The notes under the pieces are model-generated. The model did no database searches, had not been told where the DNA came from, and saw only the letters and a list, made by a program, of their open reading frames with translations. A stretch of 64,000 nucleotides of DNA from Panonychus citri (Eukaryota > Arthropoda > Arachnida > Trombidiformes > Tetranychidae). Location of the stretch: NCBI RefSeq assembly GCF_014898815.1, contig NW_026515537.1, positions 1 through 64,000 of the forward strand, given 5' to 3'. This document shows, in pieces, positions 36,620 through 48,979 of the stretch. The stretch's first letter is position 1. Each line of letters opens with the position of its first letter. A program made the position numbers and the translations under genes.

Positions 36620-39600
36620 ATGGTTAAACTTTTTATTTTTCTCAGTTTAACTGCGGTTGCTTTAACTGCAACACAATATGCCGACGCTTGGCCAACGATG
36701 CCAACAATGGCGATAAAAATGGGTCTTCCTGGGTCTAAAAGTCATTCAACATCTAACTCCGCAGCTAATACTGTTAAACAACCAACTCCATCATCCGAAT
36801 CAATTTCGAAAGCTAAGACAGAAAGCTTTACCAAGTCAGAATCGAATACCAATTCTGAGCAAACTACAGAGGAGAAGTACGCTGGATCAAACACAAACAG
36901 TGACTCTGAAAGCAACGCCTCAAATGAAAATGCGGATCAAATTATACCAAACGATTCTGATTACTCTGATGATGATGACAGCGGTTCGTATGACTCCAGT
37001 TCATCAGGATCATCATCAAATGCTGCCGCTTCAGGATCAGGATCAAGTTCAGGTTCATCTACTGCTACTGGCTCCGGTTCATCAGGATCATCAGGATCAT
37101 CAGCTGCTTCAGGTGCCAGTTCTGGTTCATCGTCAGGAGCTGGTTCATCATCTGGTTCAGGATCATCATCAGGTTCAGGTTCAGGTTCAGGTTCAGGTTC
37201 ATCTGGCTCATCATCTACTACTACTAGTACTACTACATCAGGATCAACTGCCACCGGTAATACTGCATCAACATTAGGAACTGGTTCATCATCTGGCTCA
37301 GCTTCATCTGGCTCAGGAGCATCATCTACTGCTGCTGCTTCAGGTTCAGGATCATCAGCCGCTTCAGGTTCAGGATCAGGTTTAGGTTCATCTACTGCTA
37401 CTGGCTCCGGTTCATCAGAATCATCAGGATCATCAGCTGCTTCAGGTGCCAGTTCTGGTTCATCGTCAGGAGCTGGTTCATCATCTGGTTCAGGATCATC
37501 ATCAGGTTCAGGTTCAGGTTCAGGTTCAGGTTCATCTGGCTCATCATCTACTACTACTAGTACTACTACATCAGGATCAACTGCCACCGGTAATACTGCA
37601 TCAACATCAGGAACTGGTTCATCATCTGGCTCAGCTTCATCTGGCTCAGGAGCATCTGGCTCAGGAGCATCATCTACTGCTGCTGCTTCAGGTTCAGGAT
37701 CATCAGCCGCTTCAGGTTCAGGATCAGGTTCAGGTTCATCTACTGCTACTGGCTCCGGTTCATCAGGATCATCAGCTGCTTCAGGAAACAGTTCTGGTTC
37801 ATCATCAGAGCTGGTTCATCATCTGGTTCAGGATCATCATCAGGTGCTTCTGCTGCTTCAGGTTCAGGTTCATCTGGCTCATCATCTACTACTACTAGTA
37901 CTACTACATCAGGATCAACTGCCACCGGTAATACTGCATCAACATCAGGAACTGGTTCATCATCTGGCTCAGCTTCATCTGGCTCAGAGCATCTACTGCT
38001 GCTGCTTCAGGTTCAGGATCATCAGCCGCCAGGTTCAGGATCAGGTTCATGTTCAGGTTCAGGTTCAGGTTCATCTGGCTCATCATCTACTACTACAGTA
38101 CTACTACATCAGGATCAACTGCCACCGTAATACTGCATCAACATCAGGAACTGGTTCATCATCTGGCTCAGCTTCATCTGGCTCAGGAGCATCATCTACT
38201 GCTGCTGCTTCAGGTTCAGGATCATCAGCCGCTTCAGGTTCAGGATCAGGTTCAGGTTCAGGTTCAGGTTCAGGTTCATCTGGCTCATCATCTACTACTA
38301 CTAGTACTACTACATCAGGATCAACTGCCACCGGTAATACTGCATCAACATCAGGAACTGGTTCATCATCTGGCTCAGCTTCATCTGGCTCAGGAGCATC
38401 ATCTACTGCTGCTGCTTCAGGTTCAGGATCATCAGCCGCTTCAGGTTCAGGATCAGGTTCAGGTTCATCTACTGCTACTGGCTCCGGTTCATCAGGATCA
38501 TCAGCTGCTTCAGGAAACAGTTCTGGTTCATCATCAGGAGCTGGTTCATCATCTGGTTCAGGATCATCATCAGGTGCTGCTGCTGCTTCAGGTTCAGGTT
38601 CATCTGGCTCATCATCTACTACTAGTACTACTACATCAGGATCAACTGCCACCGGTAATACTGCATCAACATCAGGAACTGGTTCATCATCTGGCTCAGC
38701 TTCATCTGGCTCAGGAGCATCATCTACTGCTGCTGCTTCAGGTTCAGGATCATCAGCCGCTTCAGGTTCAGGATCAGGTTCAGGTTCATCTACTGCTACT
38801 GGCTCCGGTTCATCAGGATCATCAGCTGCTTCAGGAAACAGTTCTGGTTCATCATCAGGAGCTGGTTCATCATCTGGTTCAGGATCATCATCAGGTGCTG
38901 CTGCTGCTTCAGGTTCAGGTTCATCTGGCTCATCATCTACTACTACTAGTACTACTACATCAGGATCAACTGCCACCGGTAATACTGCATCATCAGGAAC
39001 TGGTTCATCATCTGGCTCAGCTTCATCTGGCTCAGGAGCATCATCTACTGCTGCTTCAGGTTCAGGATCATCAGCCGCTTCAGGTTCAGGATCAGGTTCA
39101 GGTTCATCTACTGCTACTGGCTCCGGTTCATCAGGATCATCAGGATCATCAGCTGCTTCAGGTGCCAGTTCTGGTTCATCGTCAGGAGCTGGTTCATCAT
39201 CTGGTTCAGGATCATCATCAGGTTCAGGTTCAGGTTCAGGTTCAGGTTCAGGTTCATCTGGCTCATCATCTACTACTACTAGTACTACTACATCAGGATC
39301 AACTGCCACCGGTAATACTGCATCAACATCAGGAACTGGTTCATCATCTGGCTCAGCTTCATCTGGCTCAGGAGCATCATCTACTGCTGCTGCTTCAGGT
39401 TCAGGATCATCAGCCGCTTCAGGTTCAGGATCAGGTTCAGGTTCATCTACTGCTACTGGCTCCGGTTCATCAGGATCATCAGCTGCTTCAGGAAACAGTT
39501 CTGGTTCATCATCAGGAGCTGGTTCATCATCTGGTTCAGGATCATCATCAGATGCTGCTGCTGCTTCAGGTTCAGGTTCATCTGGCTCATCATCTACTAC

Positions 39601-42600
39601 TACTAGTACTACTACATCAGGATCAACTGCCACCGGTAATACTGCATCAACATCAGGAACTGGTTCATCATCTGGCTCAGCTTCATCTGGCTCAGGAGCA
39701 TCATCTACTGCTGCTTCAGGTTCAGGATCATCAGCCGCTTCAGGATCAGGTTCAGGGTCATCTACTGCTTCAGGCTCCGGTTCATCAGGATCAGGATCAG
39801 GAGCTGGTTCATCATCTGGTTCAGGATCATCATCAGGTGCTGCTGCTGCTTCAGGTTCAGGTTCATCTGGCTCATCATCTACTACTACTAGTACTACTAC
39901 ATCAGGATCAACTGCCACCGGTAATACTGCATCAACATCAGGAACTGGTTCATCATCTGGCTCAGCTTCATCTGGCTCAGGAGCATCATCTACTGCTGCT
40001 GCTTCAGGTTCAGGATCATCAGCCGCTTCAGGTTCAGGATCAGGTTCAGGTTCATCTACTGCTACTGGCTCCGGTTCATCAGGATCATCAGGATCATCAG
40101 CTGCTTCAGGAAACAGTTCTGGTTCATCATCAGGAGCTGGTTCATCATCTGGTTCAGGATCATCATCAGGTTCAGGTTCAGGTTCAGGTTCAGGTTCAGG
40201 TTCATCTGGCTCATCATCTACTACTACTAGTACTACTACATCAGGATCAACTGCCACCGGTAATACTGCATCAACATCAGGAACTGGTTCATCATCTGGC
40301 TCAGCTTCATCTGGCTCAGAGCATCATCTACTGCTGCTGCTGGGTTCAGGATCATCAGCCGCTTCAGGTTCAGGATCAGGTTCAGGTTCATCTACTGCTA
40401 CTGGCTCCGGTTCATCAGGATCATCAGCTGCTTCAGAAACAGTTCTGGTTCATCATCAGGAGCTGGTTCATCATCTGGTTCAGGATCATCATCAGATGCT
40501 GCTGCTGCTTCAGGTTCAGGTTCATCTGGCTCATCATCTACTACTACTACTACTACATCAGGATCAACTGCCACCAATACTGCATCAACATCAGGAACTG
40601 GTTCATCATCTGGCTCAGGAGCATCATCTGCTGCTGCTTCAGGTTCAGGATCATCAGCCGCTTCAGGTTCAGGTTCAGGTTCAGGTTCATCTACTGCTAC
40701 TGGCTCCGGTTCATCAGGATCATCAGCCGCTTCAGGAAACAGTTCTGGTTCATCATCAGGAGCTGGTTCATCATCTGGTTCAGGATCATCATCAGGTGCT
40801 GCTGCTGCTTCAGGTTCAGGTTCATCTGGCTCATCATCTACTACTACTAGTACTACTACATCAGGATCAACTGCCACCAATACTGCATCAACATCAGGAA
40901 CTGGTTCATCATCTGGCTCAGCTTCATCTGGCTCAGGAGCATCATCTACTGCTGCTGCTTCAGGTTCAGGATCATCAGCCGCTTCAGGTTCAGGTTCAGG
41001 TTCAGGTTCATCTACTGCTACTGGCTCCGGTTCATCAGGATCATCAGCCGCTTCAGGAAACAGTTCTGGTTCATCATCAGGAGCTGGTTCATCATCTGGC
41101 TCAGGAGCATCATCTGCTGCTGCTTCAGGTTCAGGATCATCAGCCGCTTCAGGTTCAGGATCAGGTTCAGGTTCAGGTTCAGGTTCAGGTTCATCTGGCT
41201 CATCATCTACTACTACTAGTACTACTACATCAGGATCAACTGCCACCGGTAATACTGCATCAACATCAGGAACTGGTTCATCATCTGGCTCAGCTTCATC
41301 TGGCTCAGGAGCATCATCTACTGCTGCCGCTTCAGGTTCAGGATCAGGTTCAGGTTCATCTACTGCTACTGGCTCCGGTTCATCAGGATCATCAGCTGCT
41401 TCAGGAAACAGTTCTGGTTCATCATCAGGAGCTGGTTCATCATCTGGTTCAGGATCATCATCAGGTGCTGCTGCTTCAGGTTCAGGTTCAGGTTCATCTG
41501 GCTCATCATCTACTACTACTACTACTACTACATCAGGATCAACTGCCACCGGTAATACTGCATCAACATCAGGAACTGGTTCATCATCTGGCTCAGCTTC
41601 ATCTGGCTCAGGAGCATCATCTACTGCTGCTGCTTCAGGTTCAGGATCATCAGCCGCTTCAGGTTCAGGATCAGGTTCAGGTTCATCTGCTACTGGCTCC
41701 GGTTCATCAGGATCATCAGCTGCTTCAGAAACAGTTCTGGTTCATCATCAGGAGCTGGTTCATCATCTGGTTCAGGATCATCATCAGGTGCTGCTGCTTC
41801 AGGTTCAGGTTCAGGTTCATCTGGCTCATCATCTACTACTACTACTACTACATCAGGATCAACTGCCACCGGTAATACTGCATCAACATCAGGAACTGGT
41901 TCATCATCTGGCTCAGCTTCATCTGGCTCAGGAGCATCATCTACTGCTGCTGCTTCAGGTTCAGGATCATCAGCCGCTTCAGGTTCAGGATCAGGTTCAG
42001 GTTCATCTACTGCTACTGGCTCCGGTTCATCAGGATCATCAGCTGCTTCAGGAAACAGTTCTGGTTCATCATCAGGAGCTGGTTCATCATCTGGTTCAGG
42101 ATCATCATCAGGTGCTGCTGCTGCTTCAGGTTCAGGTTCATCTGGCTCATCATCTACTACTACTAGTACTACTACATCAGGATCAACTGCCACCGGTAAT
42201 ACTGCATCAACATCAGGAACTGGTTCATCATCTGACTCAGCTTCATCTGGCTCAGGAGCATCTGGCTCAGGAGCATCATCTACTGCTGCTGCTTCAGGTT
42301 CAGGATCATCAGCCGCTTCAGGTTCAGGATCAGGTTCAGGTTCATCTACTGCTACTGGCTCTGGTTCATCAGGATCATCAGCTGCTTCAGGAAACAGTTC
42401 TGGTTCATCATCAGGAGCTGGTTCATCATCTGGTTCAGGATCATCATCAGGTGCTGCTGCTGCTTCAGGTTCAGGTTCATCTGGCTCATCATCTACTACT
42501 ACTAGTACTACTACATCAGGATCAACTGCCACCGGTAATACTGCATCATCAGGAACTGGTTCATCATCTGGCTCAGCTTCATCTGGCTCAGGAGCATCTG

Positions 42601-44524
42601 GCCAGGAGCATCATCTACTGCTGCTGCTTCAGGTTCAGGATCATCAGCCGCTTCAGGTTCAGGATCAGGTTCAGTTCAGGTTCAGGTTCAGGTTCATCTG
42701 GCTCATCATCTACTACTACTACTACATCAGGATCAACTGCCACCGGTAATACTGCATCAACATCAGGAACTGGTTCATCATCTGGCTCAGCTTCATCTGG
42801 CTCAGGAGCATCATCTACTGCTGCCGCTTCAGGTTCAGGATCAGGTTCAGGTTCATCTACTGCTACTGGCTCCGGTTCATCAGGATCATCAGCTGCTTCA
42901 GGAAACAGTTCTGGTTCATCATCAGGAGCTGGTTCATCATCTGGTTCAGGATCATCTGGTTCAGGATCATCTGGCTCATCATCTACTACTACTAGTACTA
43001 CTACATCAGGATCAACTGCCACCGGTAATACTGCATCAACATCAGGAACTGGTTCATCATCTGGCTCAGGAGCATCATCTGCTGCTGCTTCAGGTTCAGG
43101 ATCATCAGCCGCTTCAGGTTCAGGATCAGGTTCAGGTTCATCTACTGCTACTGGCTCCGGTTCATCAGGATCATCAGCTGCTTCAGGAAACAGTTCTGGT
43201 TCATCATCAGGAGCTGGTTCATCATCTGGTTCAGGATCATCATCAGGTGCTGCTGCTGCTTCAGGTTCAGGTTCATCTGGCTCATCATCTACTACTACTA
43301 GTACTACTACATCAGGATCAACTGCCACCGGTAATACTGCATCAACATCAGGAACTGGTTCATCATCTGGCTCAGCTTCATCTGGCTCAGGAGCATCATC
43401 TACTGCTGCTGCTTCAGGTTCAGGATCATCAGCCGCTTCAGGTTCAGGATCAGGTTTAGGTTCATCTACTGCTACTGGCTCCGGTTCATCAGGATCATCA
43501 GCTGCTTCAGGAAACAGTTCTGGTTCATCATCTGGTTCAGGATCATCATCAGGTGCTGCTGCTGCTTCAGGTTCAGGTTCATCTGGCTCATCATCTACTA
43601 CTACTAGTACTACTACATCAGGATCAACTGCCACCGGTAATACTGCATCAACATCAGGAACTGGTTCATCATCTGGCTCAGCTTCATCTGGCTCAGGAGC
43701 ATCTGGCTCAGGAGCATCATCTACTGCTGCTGCTTCAGGTTCAGGATCATCAGCCGCTTCAGGTTCAGGATCAGGTTCAGGTTCAGGTTCAGGTTCAGGT
43801 TCATCTGGCTCATCATCTACTACTACTAGTACTACTACATCAGGATCAACTGCCACCGGTAATACTGCATCAACATCAGGAACTGGTTCATCATCTGGCT
43901 CAGCTTCATCTGGCTCAGGCATCATCTACTGCTGCTTCAGGTTCAGGATCAGGTTCAGGTTCATCTGCTACTGGCTCCGGTTCATCAGGATCATCAGCTG
44001 CTTCAGAAACAGTTCTGGTTCATCATCAGGAGCTGGTTCATCATCTGGCTCAGGAGCATCATCTACTGCTGCTGCTTCAGGTTCAGGTTCATCTGGCTCA
44101 TCATCTACTACTACTAGTACTACTACATCAGGATCAACTGCCACCGGTAATACTGCATCAACATCAGGAACTGGTTCATCATCTGGCTCAGCTTCATCTG
44201 GCTCAGGAGCATCATCTGCTGCTGGGTTCAGGATCATCAGCCGCTTCAGGTTCAGGATCAGGTTCAGGTTCATCTACTGCTACTGGCTCCGGTTCATCAG
44301 GATCATCAGCTGCTTCAGGTGCCAGTTCTGGTTCATCATCAGGAGCTGGTTCATCATCAGGAGCTGGTTCATCATCTGGTTCAGGATCATCATCAGGTGC
44401 TGCTGCTGCTTCAGGTTCAGGTTCAGGATCATCAGCCGCTTCAGGTTCAGGATCAGGATCAGGTGCAAGGGCGGCAAAAACATATGTCAATGGGTTTGGA
44501 AATAATTGTATCTGTTATGCATAA
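36620..44524 (+). CDS. Silk-fibroin-like Ser/Gly/Ala/Thr repeat protein 1
   Basis: Starts MVKLFIFLSLTAVALTA, a clear signal peptide with likely cleavage after ADA (about residue 23). A non-repetitive Ser/Asn/Glu/Asp-rich N-terminal part of about 115 residues follows, then a repeat array to about 44460, then a non-repetitive end with AKTYVNGFGNNCICYA and TAA. Total about 2,600 codons. Array residues are almost only Ser, Gly, Ala and Thr, with Ser mostly TCA. Secretion signal, low-complexity array and Cys-bearing C-terminus fit a silk fibroin. Spider mite silk is known for high serine, which supports but does not prove the call. The Ser-rich frame is broken repeatedly by small indels (for example near 37807, 38126, 40318, 40435, 41727, 42601, 42674, 43919, 44005, 44224), yet the first and last codons share one frame. 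A Ser-rich secreted glycoprotein such as a mucin is the alternative. Confidence 0.75.
37000..44460 (+). repeat. Tandem array of about 24 units in silk-like gene 1
   Basis: Unit length is mostly 320-340 bp, with shorter variants of about 204 and 283 bp. Each unit has a Thr block (TTTSTTTSGSTATGNTAS), a SGTGSSSGSASSGSGASS segment, an AASGSGSSAAS segment, pure GS runs of variable length and a SSTATGSGSSGSSAASG segment. I counted about 24 Thr blocks by eye. Short units lack the last segments, as expected from unequal exchange. Confidence 0.9.
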
Positions 44525-44574
44525 TTCTGTAATTCTGTACAGCTAGATTGTATTTTGACATACTTCTAATATGC

Positions 44575-44580
44575 AATAAA
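44575..44580 (+). terminator. Poly(A) signal of silk-like gene 1
   Basis: AATAAA 50 bases after the stop codon, the only close match and at a normal distance, supporting the C-terminus chosen for this gene. Confidence 0.7.
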
Positions 44581-44956
44581 GTTTTCTGAGTAAAATTCAT
44601 TCCTCCAGAAAATGTGTTAAATTTTTATTTAAGTTATTTATTATACAGATTTCTGCTTGAATACCACATAGCTAACACGTACAATTAAGAATAATTTTAT
44701 TTTTGCTAGTATCGCGAACATCTTAATATCTGCGTATTAAATCGGCCAGCAAAGTTAAAGAAACATTAGTTTAAGAAAGTGAATAGAATGTTGATTCTTT
44801 GCGTTAAGTATGTTACTCATTGATTATTTAGTTTTCAAATGCAGTTTCTATCTATAGATTAAAATTCGATCAAGTTATTTGCGTGTATTTATCTGACTCG
44901 TGATTAGGTCCGTGTGTTTGAATACATTTGCACAGATGTTACATAGTCGCAATTAA

Positions 44957-45315
44957 TAGTGATGGGCGATATTATCGGTATCGATAAATAAAGGGTGTTC
45001 AAAATAAAAACTTAAAATTATCTTTGACTAATACTGATAATTTGATGATTACGTTTCATTCAGTCTTGATTTTTTCATTATCTGAACAGAGATAATTTTA
45101 ATTTTTTATTTTGAGCACCCTTCATCATCGATATAAAAAAAACAATATCGATAAATATTTCTCTTTCTTTTTTCTCTTTTTTCACCGATTTTTCCTTCAG
45201 CTCTTACATTAATCACTGTCTTTCTCTCTGCCGCTAAAAATCGATTTTTTCGATTATAAAAAATCTAAATATCGTTATCGTCGATGTTAATTTTTTCAAA
45301 TATCGCGCATCATTA
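44957..45315. mobile_element. hAT-type non-autonomous transposon (MITE)
   Basis: Ends are TAGTGATGGGCGATATT and its inverted partner (TAATGATGCGCGATATT when read from the right end). Flanking 8-bp target duplications are GCAATTAA (44949-44956) and GCAATTGA (45316-45323), one mismatch. An 8-bp duplication and TGATGGGC-like ends suit the hAT superfamily. There is no transposase; 359 bp including a nested element. Confidence 0.75.
44991..45122. mobile_element. Small foldback element nested in the hAT-type MITE
   Basis: 132 bp with terminal inverted repeats of about 35 bp (AAGGGTGTTCAAAATAAAAA at the left, its near complement at the right, about three mismatches). No coding capacity. It sits inside the element at 44957-45315, so it inserted later. 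No clear target duplication was identified. Confidence 0.65.
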
Positions 45316-45521
45316 GCAATTGATGAAAAGTTCAATATTATGATGATTACGATTAGAAAAACGAAGGTCGAAACATGAACGTAACTAAATAAAATTTCCT
45401 ATTCCATCCATTCACATGTATTTTTTCCGTTGAAAAAAAGCAAAAAAACAGACCTAACGTGAGATGAGGTGCCTTAAGACCTCCGAGTTTTTATTAGAGA
45501 AGTCATCTGAAAACTGATATA

Positions 45522-45797
45522 CAGGGCGATTACGTTAAATTAACAGATTTGTTTTCAGAATAACTTGAGAACGGAGAGTCGTTGGCAAAATCAGATCGCA
45601 GATATGGACTTGGGAGACCATGGGAATTTGTTTGATATTAAGTTCAAAATTGACCTTTCGGTTGGCCAATTTCGAAACTAATATCCTACAAATTCCTATG
45701 TTCTCCCAAGTCCATATCTGCGATCTGATTTTGCTGACGACTCTCCGTTCTCAAGTTATTCTGAAAACAAATTTGTTAATTTAGCGTAGTCGCCCTG
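45522..45797. mobile_element. Foldback MITE with TA target duplication
   Basis: 276 bp. The outer 95-100 bases on each side are inverted copies, starting CAGGGCGATTACG and ending CGTAGTCGCCCTG, with few mismatches. TA flanks both ends (45520-45521 and 45798-45799), as for Tc1/mariner-type elements. The long high-identity arms suggest recent activity or palindrome repair. Confidence 0.8.
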
Positions 45798-45943
45798 TAG
45801 TTACCTCTATCTCTTAACTCTTATTTTCTTCTCTTTTCTCTCTCTCTTTCTCTTCCTTGAACTCTCTGGATCCTTCTTTCAGATGAACAACCTCAAGCAC
45901 GCGCAGTTTAATGTTTTAAGCCATTCCAGTGTCTCTATAAATA

Positions 45944-46459
45944 TTAGGGTCTTCTTTAAGTTTTTAGTCTAACAGTGTTTTAGATGAGCTAGAGACTTCT
46001 AATTTGAGTCGATAATACCTTGGACTAATACTCGGCAGTAAAAAACTAGAACTTCAACAGCAGGTCAACTTTTCGGCCGATCTTCGAAAAGTCGCCCCGT
46101 TTGGCTCATAACTCCTCAATTGAGGCAAATTTTTTTTTCGAATGAATTTTTTCGGATTTAATAGCGCATAATAGTCACTGAGAATCTTATCTAGACAAGC
46201 GAGGGAATGAGAAAGCAAATTTTACTCGTTTTTTGCTATTTTTGATTGATTTCAAAAAACGAGCTTCGAAAACTCGATAATTTCTCTTGTTCAGCAGCTG
46301 CAATTTGGACTTTGAATTGATTTAGAAAAAAGGCCTTAAGTTCTGTAGCGACCAAATTTACAGGATCACCTTCTACATAGTTTAAAATGATTTTTCCAGT
46401 TTTTTTCTAGCTATCGCTTTTCTAACTATCTTAGGATAAAGACTTAAAGAAGACCCTAA
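45944..46459. mobile_element. MITE with TA target duplication
   Basis: 516 bp with terminal inverted repeats of about 23 bp (TTAGGGTCTTCTTTAAGT at the left, ACTTAAAGAAGACCCTAA at the right) and TA on both sides. No coding capacity. The ends differ from the element at 45522-45797, so it is a different family. It stops 35 bases before the duplicated reductase remnant. Confidence 0.7.
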
Positions 46460-46493
46460 TAGTTCATTTGAACTTGAACGACTGCAATTAAAT

Positions 46494-46979
46494 TATACTG
46501 GACAAATTAAAAATTGACCAAAGTCTCTGTTACCATTCGACCTATTCTTCTGAATGCTCTAGTTACTAGAACTTTTCACGTTCGACAGAAATCCTAATTA
46601 TGATGATGTGTTGGAGCAATCAAATTAACAACTATAACTAAACAGAAACAATCAAAAGATTTTACAGAACTACTCAACTTCATTCCATGCAGATTTTTAG
46701 TACCCATTTCACGAACCAATAACCAACCAAAAACTGATCTGACCACATTGTTGATTGTTGGTGGATCTGGTAACAATAATGTGATAGAAAAAGTTACCGA
46801 TACAATTGATTACAGTGCAAATGTAATTTCAACGTCTTTTTGCTTAATGGACAATAACCTGATATCAATGATTAGAAGAGAGCCAGAGGTCAACTACCAT
46901 TTTTTCTTAATCTTTACCATTTCGTTCAATCAATCTTTTAACTGTTCGTCGTTTAGAAGAGGCCAGTGAAAGAGAAAAA
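46494..46979. repeat. Duplicated segment, deleted copy (right of silk-like gene 1)
   Basis: Same order and orientation as 34403-35348. The end TACTGGACAAATTA is joined almost directly to GACCAAAGTCTCTGTTACC, losing about 305 bases of reductase core. A second deletion of about 200 bases removes the middle of the upstream region. The last part (about 46715-46979) is nearly unbroken. It carries a dead 5' fragment of the reductase with a changed start region. Confidence 0.8.
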
Positions 46980-47638
46980 CAATTTCAAAGACCAATAAGG
47001 ATCTTTGCAAACTCTTTCAAGTAAATAATTGGAATTTGATCTGTTGAAAAAAAGTCAACTTAACCTTCAAATTAAATAACCTTTTAGAAAACTCACAATA
47101 TATTACGGTACATGGCACGTAGAAAACAGTGGAAGTCGTAATTTGCTAAGGTAACATACATGTATTAGAATACGAATAATTGTTACAAGGAGTTTGACGG
47201 CCAACATGATCGCTGCTCCAATATGCAGTCGTGAAAAATGAGTTTCGAATGATTTTTAATCATTCGTGCAGGTAGTGACTAATTAGGTAGAGCGAAAATT
47301 TGAAAAATTTATAATTTTTGAACCCTACAATATTGGTTCTATTTTTAGTGAGTGCAGAATTCAATAAGCTGTTGTATGGTGATGTCTTTGTAGTGCTCCA
47401 GGTTCTTCTTCAATGTTTGCATCATCAACGTGAATCTTAATAATTTTAAATTATTTTTGAGCTGAGTTAGTGTAGTACAATACTTTTTTGTTATTGCTTA
47501 TTTAAAAAATTTTCAATTTACAATTAGTTGAAACGATAGAACGTCCATATGAGAACTGGTTTGACAATATCACTTCTTTGTACCTTGTTTTCCCAGAAAA
47601 GCTTGGAGGGTAGTTAGAAAATTGAATATAGCTAACAT
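46980..47638. other. Intergenic region 3' of the PDZ gene
   Basis: No gene was recognised. A perfect 9-bp hairpin with a TTT loop, CGAATGATT...AATCATTCG, lies at 47246-47266. Confidence 0.5.
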
Positions 47639-48934
47639 TTAAAATTCAGTCACCTGAATTGAGGGTAACAATGGATTGGGCCCAAAAATTGTGCCCTCAC
47701 AATCATCTTCATCATCAACTGAGTCTTGAGGCTGTTTACGATCTTCTACAACGATTGATAACCGTGTTCGACTACGAATCGAAGAAGATCGACTGGCAAT
47801 GTTTGGATCGTCGTTCTCTATACTATTAGATGTACCTGGCATACAGTTCGTTGTAAAAGTGAAGCTTGTACCAGAAGGAATGTGCTCCTTGTCGGGTGAA
47901 TATTTTGCTGAGAAATAGGGTTGATCTTTGGCCGCTGGTAAACTTGGCCTTTGGTTCTGAACCTTCTCCTTACTACCACCATAAGCTGACCAGGTTGAGG
48001 TCCGAGTTCTCCAATGAATCTGTGACTTTTTACGACACCATTCAACTATTGCATTCGATAAACTTGCATTTCGTCCGACAAGAAGTACAATTTCACCATC
48101 TAAATTGTTAATCATTTGTGAGACGTCCTTCTGATTACTATCTCGTACATTTTGTCCATTAATCTCTAGTATTTGATCACCTTGCATCAATTTACCAACT
48201 CGAGCTGCAATACTGCCTGGTTGCTAAATAAGAACAAAAACACTAATAATAATAATAGTCGAGTAGCAGCAAAAAATCAATCAAATAACATTCTGAATGA
48301 AAGAATGAAAATCAAATTAAAATTAAACTTTTTGTTTCCATAAAACTAACTGTTAATTGAAACTGTCATTCATTATGAAAATGAAACCAAACAAGAAAAA
48401 CAAAGTGTTTAATTTAATTATTGTAATAGATTCACATTCATATAATGTCAAGGTTTGTTGTTATAACGTTGAAATTCATGAGGAGAATGCAAATTGATTA
48501 GTTACATGAGAGTAAGTAGTAAATAGTTGGAACTGTCAGAATAATGGAATCAACTTCACCATAACAACTGAATGGAAGAGGAAGAGAAAAAAGATCATAA
48601 AAATTAACGCTTATCAAAGCAAAAGCATTTTTGATGCATGTTTCTTGTTGTTATGGTAATTAAGGCAATCCAGCTACAATGAATACTATTATGTAACAAG
48701 CATAATATTGCCGAGTATTATATGAGAAGCAAGTTTTAATGATCCTCAAGATAAGAGATATGATCAATTCACCTTTGATACTTACGACATAAGTGATGAA
48801 AACTCCTCGACCATTAGTACGTTGAACGAAGCTCACTCCAAGTTTATCTTTTATACTTCCCTTGCGAAGAGTAACAGTTATGAATTTCGTTGGATCTTTT
48901 AGGTGTAAGGAAAGAATGTACCCAATAGAAAATC

Positions 48935-48979
<45 letters not shown>

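Noticed and set aside
38104..40257. Antisense frame of 717 codons rich in Asp, Glu and Pro (and similar ones at 40398-41549, 41690-42532, 42615-43925)
   Set aside because: Translation of the complement of the Ser/Gly repeat; no signal peptide, no unique ends, and its limits follow the array indels.
38049..40850. 933-codon frame rich in Gln, Val, His and Leu in the silk array
   Set aside because: A shifted frame of the Ser-rich repeat; the Ser-rich frame has the signal peptide and conserved C-terminus.
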